The position numbers and the translations under genes were made by a program. From Stachybotrys elegans (taxonomy: Eukaryota; Ascomycota; Sordariomycetes; Hypocreales; Stachybotryaceae), in the NCBI GenBank assembly GCA_020746835.1, contig JAGPNK010000010.1:620001-684000 (forward strand): 64,000 nucleotides of DNA, written 5' to 3'. The notes under the pieces were generated by a model. The model worked only from the letters and a program-made list of their open reading frames with translations, was not told the origin of the DNA and ran no database searches. Positions 47,001 to 59,225 of this stretch are shown here, one piece after another. Within the stretch, counting starts at the first letter, position 1, and every line of letters begins with the position of its first letter.

Positions 47001-49072
47001 ACCTGAGAAGGAAGTGGACTTTGGCTGATACAGGCGCAGGATCAAGCTGAAGAAGGCGCCGCCTGCCGGCAAATCCCCAGAGACCAAGTCCAAGCAGCAA
47101 ACAATGCGCAAGTGGGCTGTGGAGAAAATACGGGCGCCGCGAAGACGTACGTGTATTGTGTGGACTTGGAGGAGCTGGTCCACGTTGGAGTAACGAATCG
47201 CATGGTCCAAGCCTAAAACAAGCCCACCTGCTTCTCGGTCCAACACACTAACGGCGGTCACTCACTGACTTAATCCAAGGAGGCGTGATAGATGGTAAGA
47301 GGCCACCACCTACCCGAGGCTGAATGAATCTTGTGATGGCCGATTGGCCGAGTCATTTGTGCGCCAAATCGAGATGCCGTGGAGCGGGATGCCGTGATCT
47401 CTCACCCTGAAGCCGATGCCATGGGGATGAGGTGTTTGTGATGTTAATGCCGTTGCAATGCGGAGCAGCTTGTGAGCACCACCAATGCATCCCCATTCTG
47501 TTTGTGGCATTGTTTGGGGGACGGGAGTTGCCCGATCAAGTGCCTCACTACCCTTACCCCCCCTGCTGGCTGCAATGCAACATGTCTCACCCGAAAGGGA
47601 CCAAGATAAGGCGATCTTGTTTTCTTTGTTGGCATCGTCGACGCAAAGCAGTCAAGCCGAGTCTCGAGTCTCGAGTCTCGATGTCGTCAAGTTGCCCATT
47701 GCGTGAGATCCGGATTCTAGTAGCTGCATCGAACAATTGCTCAGAACGCGGCGTGATCCATGCTTCTTTCGTCTGTCAGCGCACGTCTCGTCGGCATCCA
47801 ACCTCCTCTGTACCCGCCTTCTCTTTCTCATGACGACACCCTTTCGAGATGAGATCCAGCCATAATCCGCCTGCAGGCTGACAGTCGTCGGACATACGGT
47901 TTCTGAGTGTGGCAGCCCCTCGGAGCAAGCAGCTATACGCCATGATGATGGTGACCTCGTGCTGGTAGTTTAATGCGCACCTCGAACCATCTCGCTGCTC
48001 GCGCCCGCTTTCTTTCCTGCCTTTTCCCTGCTCTACTGCTTTGCATGTCGTAGCTGCATCTGCATCTGCATCTGCATCTGGCGTGGACGTATGCCCAATG
48101 ATGCGAACAGGCAGTCTGGCGGTTATTGCGCGGACGCCAGCCAACGGAACGGCCACAAGACAGAGGGCCAAGATACGACGCCATGATTTGAGCTGTCATG
48201 CAGCTCTGGACAATAAAGTGACGATACCCTCCTTCACATCGAGCGGAGTAACTTGTATGGGATGGATGGTTGTTCATTTTCCGTGATATTGCATCAAGTC
48301 GGCACTACATGGGCGAGAGAAGAAGATACTATATCTGACCACGTAAATCACGCAGTGAGACCAAGTATTGAGCCTGCGGCACCGAGGTACCCGCCACAAG
48401 TTGCCAGCCGGTCATAGGTGCAACGAGGTCGCCTTAGCTGCAGGCAGGTACCTCTGGCCAGAGAGGAAGGTAGCTCGCACGCTCTGCTGGGTGGCGAGGT
48501 ACGCACGAGATGCGCTGCACTTGACCACCAGGTACTGCTGTCGCTGCATCTTCCAACAGCCACTGCACCTCTGATTGGGCAGGTGGCGGGGGAATACACC
48601 CTCAATGGGTACGTGCCTCAGTCTCGAGCACCCCCCCAAAAGAGGGCCGACTACTCTGTACCCTCATCCTGATCGCCCACTTAGTAGGCGCGACGCAGGC
48701 GCTCCACAGACGTGCAGCTGCACCAGACGTCTTGGCGCCGCCCATTGGCCCCAGGTCCCGGCTGGGGCTGGTTGATGCTTCACCGCTTCTTCCCCCCCCA
48801 AAATCCCCCATCTACAACCACCCGTCCTCGGCACCATCGCCTCTGGCCCGCCTCTGGCCCGCTCTCCCAGGCCCTCCCGGTAGACCTACTACAGTCTGTC
48901 TTCCCATCCATGTCTTTGCCTGACTTCCCTCGCTCACTTGTGGCTCCAGGTCCTTGATCTTTCTCCCTACACCTCCCCAAAGGGAACTTCACGAAAGAGC
49001 GGTGTCGTCCGCCCTTTTCTTACAATACTCCCTGTCTTCGCATCTAATCCTTTCTTTCTGACTCCGCTCAGA
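41099..49072. other. Gene desert of 8.0 kb upstream of the Zn2Cys6 factor
   Basis: I find no supported gene. Open frames on both strands (for example 44827-45432 and 45590-46294 minus, 42043-42400 plus) lack domain features and mutually overlap. One perfect TACGGAGTA lies at 44876, and a GCATCT hexanucleotide repeat at about 48055-48080. From about 48770 the plus strand becomes C/T-rich and ends in tttctttctgactccgctcag two bases before the ATG at 49073. That is a strong acceptor-like signal, suggesting that an intron in the 5' leader of the transcription-factor gene ends there. Confidence 0.5.
48055..48080 (+). repeat. GCATCT hexanucleotide repeat
   Basis: About four tandem GCATCT units in the upstream region of the Zn2Cys6 gene. 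Confidence 0.85.
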
Positions 49073-51758
49073 ATGTCCCTCGACTTCAATACTAACGGCA
49101 GGGGCGATGCCTTGATCGATTTGAACTACGAACAGCATCAGCAGCATCCTCAGCAGCATCCGCAGCAGCAGCAGCTCCAACACCAGCAGAGCCAACAGAA
49201 CCAGCTTCAGCAACAGTTGCAGCAGCAGCATCCCCAAACTCCCCAGCAGCACCACTTCCATCCCCGGGCTCGAGCCGCCACGACTGCCTCGTATTCCTTT
49301 GCCCATCACGCAGCCATTTTATCCAGCCCCTCGAACGGCTCGAGTATAATGCCAAACCCGCGTTCGTGGACCCTACCATTGAATATGGCTTCCAACACCA
49401 GTGGCCAAATCTCCTCGGCCACCTCCCCTGAGGAGTTCCAGGCCACGTCGCCGCTCTCGAACCACTCTAGCCCGCATAGCCAGCACTCGTCTCTGTCTCT
49501 CCAGCACTCGCCCTTCCAGCAGACCACGAACCCCCTAACAAACTGGGCGCTTCAGCAGCAACAGCAGCAGCAGGCTGCCGCAGCCGCTGCTCAACAGCAG
49601 CTGCCCGCCCCCGACCTCTCTCAGTTCATCCAAGATCCCACCTTGATGAGCTTCAACACGTTCCCCGCAGGCTTCCAGACCAGCCCCCTCGACTACATGA
49701 CCCCCACCACCCAAGCCGCACTGCAGGCGAGCCTTCTCGAGTCTACTTTCGGAGCCATGCCTTCTCTGGAGGATACGACGCATGCTATGCATTGGGGAAA
49801 CGCCGGCATGGACAACTGGCAGGACTTCCAGAGCACGCTGCAAATGGATGGCCTCCCTCGGCTGCCTGTGGATAGCGTCGGAAGCCACTCGCCTACGGGC
49901 ACCCATCTCGAGGTTCTCTCGCTTCCCTCATCAACGGGAGACAGCTGGGCCATGGTTGATTGGGGCCACAGCCTTGACCAGTTCTCATATGCCCAGACAC
50001 AAAACCCTGCCATCTTCAACCCTTCTCAGACCCTCCACCTTCGCACTGGCTCCGACTCTTCAGATGGAGCCAACTCTCTTGAGTTCCCTGGAAGTTTCGA
50101 GGAAATCACCCCCTTCCATTACTCCTCACCCTTCTCCCCTGATTCGGATGGATATGTCGAGAATGGCAGCAACAGCAACGCTCATCGCAACTGCTATTCT
50201 AGCGATGGCCACAGCCACTCGCACGATACCGTTAGCCCTACTGCTGCCGTCGCTCCTATGCCCATCAAGTCGGAGCCCGCCAGCCGACACAGCCCTGGTA
50301 GCGGTGCTGGATCAACCTCACCACCCGCTACCAACAGCGCCGTGCGTCGCAACTCTGGCCCCCGCAAGAGCCCGATTGCCAAGGTCAAGGCCGTCACCCG
50401 CCGTATCCCCAACGGCAAGAAGGATGGTACCGTCGTGGAGAAGAAGGTCGGCCGTAGAAAGGGCCCTCTTCTGCCTGAGCAGAGGAAACAGGCCAGCGAG
50501 ATCCGTAAGCTCAGGGCATGCCTTCGTTGCAAGTTCCTCAAGAAGACTTGCGACAAGGGTGAGCCGTGCGCTGGATGCCAGCCTTCTCATGCCCGTCTCT
50601 GGCAGGTTCCTTGCACCCGCATCGACATCAAGGACATTGGCTACTTCATGAAGGACTGGAAGGCCGACTATGAGAGGCACATGGATCGTGGTGTCTCCGT
50701 CTACAACGTCAAGGGCTTCTCGTCCAAGGAGACCCTCATGTGGATCACTCATGGCTACGGATTTGCCCTGCCCGTCATGGTTCGCGAGGTTTACGTCGCC
50801 GACGAGAGCTGCTTCTCCGTCGACTGGGTTGAGTCTCACCTCACTGATCAGGAGCCCATCGACTTTGAGACCCGAACCGAGAAGCTTGATGTCGGCGCCG
50901 AGGGTATCCGCATCGAGGCTCTCTCCGAGTACCTGGACAAGCACATCGACGGTCCTTTCGAGGACTTTATTGATGATCACTTTGAGGGCACTCCGTTCAT
51001 CACTGAGATCCTCAAGACGGCCCACCGCTACCTCGTCAAGGAGAAGCTGCCCGTCATTCGCAAGGCCTTGAAGCTTGTTCTGGCTTACAACTTGACCATG
51101 CACATCACCATGGTTGAGAGCCAGGGTTCCGAAGTCGTCATGGATGGCCAGATCGATGACGAAGACTCCAAGTACTACGGCCGCACGGTCGCCCCCGTCA
51201 TGATCAACTTCCAGATCAAGTGTGCACTCGCCGATATGTGGCGTGAGCTGCAGAAGGACATCCTTGAGGAGCTGTCTGCTCTCTACACTGGTGTCTACAG
51301 CGGCGAGAAGATGAAGAACTGGCCCACCATCTTTATGCTGGCCTCGATTCTCCTCGCTGTGTGGGAGGAGATGCAATTTGACTGCCACTACCGTGTCCCT
51401 GACCCAGTGGCGGTGAACAAGTTCTGCAGCGATATGGAGACAACCCCTGTCGGTGTGATTGTGGGTCTCTTCCATGCCATCTCCCAGAAGCTCCCAGCCT
51501 TCACCGACTGGGATACCCGCAAGCACGGCCACCTGCTTCACAACAACACCGCTGTTTGCGAGGCCATGACGGAAGTGCGACAACATGTCATCAAGCACGG
51601 TATGTGTACCCACCCCCACCGCGGTATACCATGACACAGGGCTAATACAATTAATAGAGCAATATTTGCGAACACGCAAGGAGTCCAAGTTCGACCGTGA
51701 CGACTTCGACTCACTGTCGAACAAGTTCCTGTCCAAACTTGTGATCCGGGCCAACTAA
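49073..51758 (+). CDS. Glutamine-rich Zn(II)2Cys6 transcription factor
   Basis: Exons 49073-51599 and 51658-51758 (58-base intron) give 875 residues. The frame is open upstream to 48938, but ATG 49073 (MSLDFNTNGRGDALIDLNYE) is the first good start. Residues about 20-65 and 158-175 are poly-Gln/Gln-His and Gln/Ala tracts, typical of activation regions; a long Ser/Pro-rich part follows. The zinc cluster spans Cys483, 486, 493, 499, 502 and 514 (CLRCKFLKKTCDKGEPCAGC, then a Cys after 11 residues), preceded by a very basic stretch with RRIPNGKK and GRRKG. The 11-residue final spacing is longer than the usual 6-8. The C-terminal 360 residues form a conserved-looking folded region (YNVKGFSSKETLMWITHGYG ... 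DWDTRKHGHLLHNN) unlike the common fungal TF middle-homology domain. Codon use is strongly biased, which creates a long antisense frame. Target and pathway are unknown; it follows an 8 kb gene-poor region. Confidence 0.85.
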
Positions 51759-52520
51759 ACATACCCGCCCGCGTGTATAGATGATTTTCAACACCGTTGT
51801 CCAAAGATACCACCACTGGCTCAGCCTTCGGTAGCAACGAGTCCAGTTTCTATTCCCTTTGTCTTATCAGATCCTTTTCCCTTGGTTTTCCTTCGATGAA
51901 ATAGCGACAGCGTCGACACGATTCATTCGACAAGCCCCAATGATGGAGGGCTTGGTTGGAGGCATCTTTGTCTACCGCATTCTTCACTTCTCTTCACGGC
52001 CAGTCGACCTACCCCAACAGAATCTCGCCTGTTGGGAGGGACGACGTGTTGATGACCTATTTACGAATTTCTTCTACGATGTATGACTTGAAGAAAAGCG
52101 CATGGATTTTCTTGCGATTATTGAAAATACGCATGGTATTTTGTCTTGTCAGGATGGATATATGGAGAGCGATTGAACGCCGCAATGTGTGTGATGCCCA
52201 AACGGGATCATGTTTCATGGAAATGGCATTATGGAAATGACAGATCAGCATATGGTTTTTATCTAGCGTCGACGATTTGCGCATGGAATTGGCGTCTTGA
52301 GCCAAAGCGAAGCCTGGGTTAGCCAGGACTCCTCACCCCTTACTTCCAAGGGGGCTAAGATGGCGGTTGGAAGCTATTTTGGTTTAGTAGATCAATGATT
52401 TCCCAGATTGGATTTATTACCGCCGACAAAGAATCATCAAATGCTGGAGCTCGCTGTGACCTGTACTACAATAGCCACGAAGACGTGGGAAGCCTTTGGT
52501 GCACACAGACTGCACCAGTC

Positions 52521-52816
52521 GGTCAGTGCAAACAGAGTCTACTGCAATAAGGCCCACGTAGCTTGCTGGCACTTGAGCTGCGGAGATGGCTATTGTAGCT
52601 GTTGGGAAGGTCATCATTATAGCCGCCAGCGAAGGCGTTATCATAGTTACGAAAGTCAGGGTGAGGGCTGTATGCAGAGGTATTCTAACCTTCATAGCTA
52701 TCTATGACCATGAGTTTCGCTGGCGGCTATGATGATTACCTTTACCGATACAATGGCGGCTTTCGCAGCGCAGAATCATGCGACCCTTATCGCAGTACCA
52801 GTCAATGCACCTAAGG
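52521..52816. repeat. Diverged inverted duplication with coding-like arms
   Basis: The left arm (52521-52633, read on the minus strand) and right arm (52716-52816, plus strand) both start TTCGCTGGCGGCTAT and remain alignable for about 100 bases with substitutions and small gaps. They are separated by about 80 bases. In matching frames they read FAGGYNDDLPNSYN (minus) and FAGGYDDYLYRYNGG (plus), so similarity holds at protein level. The plus arm begins with ATG at 52710 and stays open for 34 codons. The minus arm has no start codon and a stop closely upstream. It may be a relic of a small-gene family or a structured non-coding element. Confidence 0.6.
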
Positions 52817-53848
52817 CTTCCCCGAGGACGCAGCTCCAGCTGTCAGCAGCCTAGCATTCGTCGAGTGGAGGCAAATAAATAATGTTATCAACTTGGAGAC
52901 ACGATTACAATCCTACTGTTGCTTGCCGACTGACTGGAGGCCACGGCCGCACTAAGGTAGGCGTCAATCATGATGGTGACCACGTGTGTGGGATATCAAC
53001 ATCCAACGGAAATATCGCACCATACATGCATAAGAGTCACGGCTGACCCGCAATCGTCATCGCAATTTCCGCATCATGATACCGCCCAGCGAGTTGTTTG
53101 GGCAAGACGGTGATGCCCGTTGGAAAATGGCGCTCTGGCCATGGAAGACGCAAACATGGCGTTTTCGCCCTTTCGATAGAACAAACATCCGCAGGACATT
53201 CCAGTTTGTCTCGTCTGGACCCTGGTCGAATGACGTCGCCACACTGAACCTATCGGACACCCCGCACCCGAACAAGCGCCGACCCATATCCGGTTGGGGT
53301 CGTTGAGCTCCTGATAAGACGTTGGATGGATGGAGACAGAAGCTGCCCGTGTGACGGCCGAGGATGCAACGGAAACGCCCGGCCCATTTTGTGCGATAAT
53401 GGCGAACGCGAACCAAGAGGCATATTCGCGCGATGTAGCCAGGGGAAGCGTCTGCTTGTACGCGGTATGGATCGTCGGTGTCTGCGTTGATCCGGCTCGT
53501 CTCGAGAGTGGCGATTTAGGGGAGTGGCTGGCTGCCTACCGCCCCCAGCTACCTAGGTAGGTGCTGGTTGGTTCGCCGCCTCGCTCTTTGGAAGGCGACA
53601 GATTGTTCTCCTAGATCCGTAGAAGTTCAGCGAGATGAAGACAGAACACCGTCTTTGTATTAATAAAGCCCTCGGCGGGCTTTGCCTTCGTTGATTCATG
53701 CATCCTCGCTTGCTACTTACTCGTCTGACATCAACGACAGCAAGCGTCGGACCCATGCTTTTCAAGATAAGGATGATGTTTCCGGTACCTGAATCCCCGC
53801 AGCTATCGTGAGATGAAAAGAGTAACGGCTACTTTTTGGCCTAGGCGC

Positions 53849-53861
53849 TTCTGGAGCATTC
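53849..53861 (+). promoter_or_regulatory. Heat-shock-element-like site upstream of polyubiquitin
   Basis: ttctggagcattc has the TTC-NN-GAG-NN-TTC arrangement, 272 bases before the polyubiquitin ATG. It matches the AHA1 upstream site at 11 of 13 positions. Polyubiquitin genes are stress-induced in fungi, so an Hsf1 site is expected; binding is inferred. Confidence 0.45.
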
Positions 53862-54132
53862 GGTACCAGCCTGTTTCGCTATTGGCTGATGAATCATGTG
53901 CCTTGACGGACCCACCTAGGCGTAATCCAGTCACTGCGCCTCTCCATCCAGGTTCCGCCCCCGCCGCTCGCAGTGCACCTGCTCTCTCCCTGTGTACTTA
54001 AAGCTCTCCGTTGCATCTCCTCCCTTCAGCCGTTTCTACCTTTTTCATACTTCCCTTCTGCCAAACCTCTACCCATCTATCCGCATCTCAAGCACACCCA
54101 TAACACATCACTCGCCTTACACTCCATCCATC

Positions 54133-55106
<974 letters not shown>

Positions 55107-55665
55107 ATTCACACGGTGGAATATGGATCTTCATGGTTACGATTGACGGGCGTTTGGGATTAATACGGTTGAGCATATGAATAGTTGAGCGCGAGCCTTT
55201 GCACATGAGCAAGGACGCACCATAGCCGTCCCATTTGGGAGCATGAATATATACCATCAACGGCATCAAGATTGTGTGCATATGTGAAATTGTGACTTCG
55301 TAAACAGACAGTTTAGTCTGAGATGACATAACGGCGTGACAAGACTGTTTGAACGGCGGGGCTGCCTGTGGCTCGTGGTGGGGTTGTAAAGTTTCCCTTC
55401 TGCAGGGTCGGAGGGCCCTGAGCCATCTCTCTTCTGCCATCTACTTGTTGGTTGATCGAATTTTGCTTAACATCATATCGCTATGAGACTCTCGCCTCAT
55501 CTGACCGAATATCACAATACAGACACCATTTTGCCGCCCTGACGGACGGGTAATTTGTGCCGGTTGGCCGCCGATACCACACCATAGAGACGGGCTGGCC
55601 AGCAGCGAGATCAGACGCGACGTCAGGAGCTCGGGCATGGCTGCTCGAGGCGCGAGAGGGAGGCT
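55107..55665. other. Intergenic polyubiquitin/BRAP2
   Basis: 559 bases between two co-directional genes. Nothing beyond the 3' untranslated region and the next promoter is apparent. Confidence 0.5.
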
Positions 55666-57786
55666 ATGACTTGCTACTTTTACCATCTGAAATTCGAGTT
55701 GTATCCAAACTCAAACCCCACAGCAAGCACGAACCCCGCGACGGATGATATTTGGATTCCTCCGCCCGGCGCAAACATCTTCGACAACCTACCATCGCAC
55801 GCGACATCGGATCAGCGAGTAATCTATCCTGCGCCGTCATCCACCGACCCCTCCAAAGAGAAGGCTGTGCGAGCCGACCCCTCGAGCGCAAGCGTGATAG
55901 ACTGCGGGCCGCGAGCACCAGCGCAGGCGAAAGAGAAGACGATCGAAATCATATCGGAGCGGCAGTGGCTAGAGAGGACCAAGAGCTTCCCCCCACCCTC
56001 TTCTAGCGCTGCCATATGCCCCGGGACTGCGGTGAAGGACTGGCGATTTGACCGCGTAAGCGTTGAGAGTGTTGATATGGGACACGGTAGCGGGACGGCA
56101 GGGGAGACAGGCAAGGCTGGGACAGCTGCTCCGACCCTGGGACCTAGTTTTGGAGGCGCAGGGACATCGACCAAGGCAGTTTATCTTTCCCTCGAAAGCA
56201 AGAAGACGGAGCTCGGATGGGGTGTGGTGCACTTCTACCGCGAAGGCGAAGAGACGCCAACCCTTAACCAGCCAGACCAGGAAGAGGGTACTTCAGCTAC
56301 GCAAGCTGCCGGCAATGACTGCACGACGCTATGCATTCCTTCAGTACCAGCCTATATGTCTCCGGGAGATTTCCTGGGATTCATGGGAGATCGTTGGAGA
56401 AGTGACATCAGCCACTGCCGCATGGTCATGACCTCGAGGATCAACAGGTATCTTGTGCTCTTGAAGTTCCGGGACGAGAAGCGAGCCAAAGAGTATCGGC
56501 GTGAATTCGACGGCAAGGTCTTCAACACCATGGATGTGAGCCATTCCGTTGAACCCTCTCAATGATATCTTGCGCTGATTGGTACCTAGCCTCAAGTCTG
56601 CCATGTCGTTTTCGTCAAAAGTATCGAATTCGAGACGCCAAATCGATCCACGAGCCGCGAAGCTCCTGTCGCAAGTACGTCGATGGCAGTATCAAGCAGC
56701 CTGAAACCCTTCCCACCACCAACGCCGAATCTTGTGGAGCTGCCAACGTGCCCCGTCTGCCTGGAAAGAATGGACGAGACGAACGGGCTGATGACGATAC
56801 CGTGCTCACACGTTTTTCACTGCAACTGCCTGCAAACCTGGAAGGGAGCAGGATGCCCTGTATGCCGATTTACGAATGCCTCCCACGAGGACAGCCAAGA
56901 CCCGAACAACCCCTATGCGCAGCCGTTTGGATCGTCGGTATCAAACTTGTGTAGCGTCTGTGACTGCACCGACGATCTATGGATATGTCTGATATGCGGC
57001 TACGTTGGCTGTGGCCGATACAAGGGCGGCCATGCCAAGGAGCACTGGAAGCAGACGGCCCACAGTTTTTCATTAGAACTCGAGACCCAGCACGTCTGGG
57101 ACTACGCGGGTGACACATGGGTGCATCGCCTCATCCGCGATAAGGGCGACGGCAAGGTGGTGGAACTGCCTGGCCGCAGCGACCAGGAGAGGCCGCAGCA
57201 TGACGAGGACGTCGTGCCCCGAGCCAAGCTCGAGACGATAGGGCTGGAGTATATGCATCTCCTTACCAGCCAGCTCGAATCACAGCGTGCATACTACGAA
57301 GAAGTCCTTAGCAAGGCTGTGGACAAGGCGTCGAAGGCAGCCGCTACGGCAGACGCAGCGAGCTCACAGTCATCGACAGCCCTGGAGAGGTTGACGGAGC
57401 TGGAGAGCAAGTACGCGACTTTGACCCTTGAGACTGTTCCGCAACTAGAGAGAGATCTTGAGAGGGAGGCAAACAAGGCGACCAAAGCACAGAGCCTAGC
57501 GAGGAGCCTCGGGCAGTCGCTGCAGGAGGAGAAGAGGCTCAACGAAGGCCTAATGAAGCGGATCGAGCACCTCGGAGCCGACAACGAAGCGATACGGAAG
57601 CAGCTGGAAGGGCTGCAAAGGGAGAATGAGGAGCTGCAGGAGACAAACCGCGATCTCACCATGTTCATCTCAGCGCAAGAGAAATTGAAGCAGATGGAGA
57701 GCGAAGGCCAGATACAAGAGGGCGAGATGGAAGGGAGTAGCATCAGCGTGCCAGACAAGAAGGGAAAAAGGAGGGCAAGGAAGTAA
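55666..57786 (+). CDS. ETP1: BRAP2/ETP1-type RING and UBP-zinc-finger protein
   Basis: Exons 55666-56535 and 56590-57786 (54-base intron with an in-frame stop, so it must be removed) give 688 residues. The start MTCYFYHLKFELYP matches the family. The BRAP2 RRM-like domain ends around residue 300 (CTTLCIPSVPAYMSPGDFLG; RYLVLLKFRDEKRAKEYRRE). The RING-H2 finger is at about 345-382 (CPVCLERMDETNGLMTIPCS, HVFHCNCLQ, CPVC). The UBP-type zinc finger is at about 411-470 (CSVCDCTDDLWICLICGYVG, CGRYKGGHAKEHW) and would bind free ubiquitin C-termini. A coiled coil covers about 520-660, and the basic tail KKGKRRARK could be a nuclear signal. Mammalian BRAP/IMP modulates Ras-MAPK signalling as a ubiquitin ligase; yeast Etp1 is linked to ethanol tolerance. 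The exact role here is inferred. Confidence 0.93.
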
Positions 57787-59225
57787 TTTGGGGGTGTTTG
57801 AAGCAATAGCATAGATTGATTCTTGGTTATTGGATCCCTCATTTTTGCAATTTTGAATTGTTGGGGCATGACGACACGCAGCAATCACATCTTTTGTCCT
57901 TGGCAGCAGTGCGCAGCAGTCGATATGATTGAGAGATTACTCCCCCCGCTCTTTAGAGGTCAGGTGGTACTGCATGCATATGGGACGTGGTGACTGTTGT
58001 GGTTGGGGGTCTCACTCCGCATGCAGCGAGTGAGACAGCGATCGAAGAATCCCATGCCTGTGGAACCTCATATCGTCCATTATGCAAGGAAAGGGCACAG
58101 GCTCGCTTGAAACGGCAGTCTCTGCTAGGACGACGAGTGATGGACTCCCACTCATGGCCGAGTGCATCTCGTGCCGTGGTTGTTGACTCGTCGCGGAGTG
58201 TGGTCGAATCGGGCGACGGAGAGAGTATAGCTTGATAAGCGGATAGACAGCTACTGTCAAAGGATGGGGGTTGGGGGATGTGGTGCATCGGATTACCCGT
58301 TGTCGACGTCACCACTCACAGCTTGGATGACTTGGATGAGCGATCTGCTGCCACAACTAGCAGGCTTGGGAGCAGTTCATGCAGAGAGACTGCGAGCACC
58401 CACCTCGTCGCTTATCCCATCCACCGCTTGCTTCAGCATAGCTGCAGAGAGCATGGTATGGTATGGTCCAACTGGACATACGAAGAATGTGTAGTCGAGT
58501 TGACGGGTAGAAGTAGCAGCTAGGTTTATATCTTAGTAGGTATGTAGACAAGCAGTAGACATAAGGGACCAGGAAGGGGCATGAAGGTCCGAAAACATCA
58601 ATCAATGCCGTCCATATTTTCTTTCCTTCTTCCCAGGGTGCCGGCCAGCGCTGACAAGACTCAAACCATCATGTCTCAGTGACGGCATCTGTAGAGGCGC
58701 ACAATCAGATCCCAAGACACTGAAGACCACGTTATTTTGTTACATTCCCCATCGCAGGGGGTCCCTTGTTTTGCTCCCTTTCTCTCTCTCTTCTTCTTCT
58801 TCTCTGATTCCTTTATCCCACCCGCGCGTACTGTTCTTGAAGTGCTTCACCGCACCCGCTGTGATTCCAGAGCATTCGACCGGAAGCCCATCGATGGAAC
58901 AGTGACGACTTGGAAGAAGTGATCTGGGCCTTCAACTCAGCGCTGCTGCGGGGTACGGCTTAGCGGACTCTAGCGGGTTGGGGTGGGGACCTTTGCAAGC
59001 TTGGCCTGGGCCCGTTGACCACTGGACAAGTGCGTCGGCGCCTCGCCAAACTGGCCACGACCTAACTTATCACATCACCACCATCCGTCCTCCCAACCTC
59101 ATACCGGGTTGTGGCAGAAGCATCGTCCTTGTCTGCATTTCCTGCTCTTCCCGAGTCCTCCCGCGCATCGACCTCGACCGTTTCTACTCCCGCTCCTCCT
59201 CCCGCTCCCGCTCCCGCTGCCCGCC
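57787..59225. other. Intergenic BRAP2/GPAT
   Basis: 1.44 kb without a supported gene. Short frames near 58000-58500 have no features. The part next to GPAT is C/T-rich with CCGCTC repeats just before the ATG, a typical leader. Confidence 0.5.

Larger units (their letters stand above)
51759..54132. other. Intergenic with an inverted duplication; polyubiquitin promoter
   Basis: About 2.4 kb with no family-level gene. It contains the diverged inverted repeat described separately (52521-52816), a 12-base palindrome CTACCTAGGTAG at 53549-53560, a heat-shock-element-like site at 53849-53861, and a C/T-rich leader from about 54000 to the polyubiquitin ATG. Confidence 0.55.

Noticed and set aside
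50318..51754. 478-codon open frame antisense to the Zn2Cys6 gene
   Set aside because: The sense strand there is strongly codon-biased and almost lacks TTA, CTA and TCA codons, which automatically keeps the reverse frame open. The sense frame has the zinc cluster and domain content; the antisense has none.
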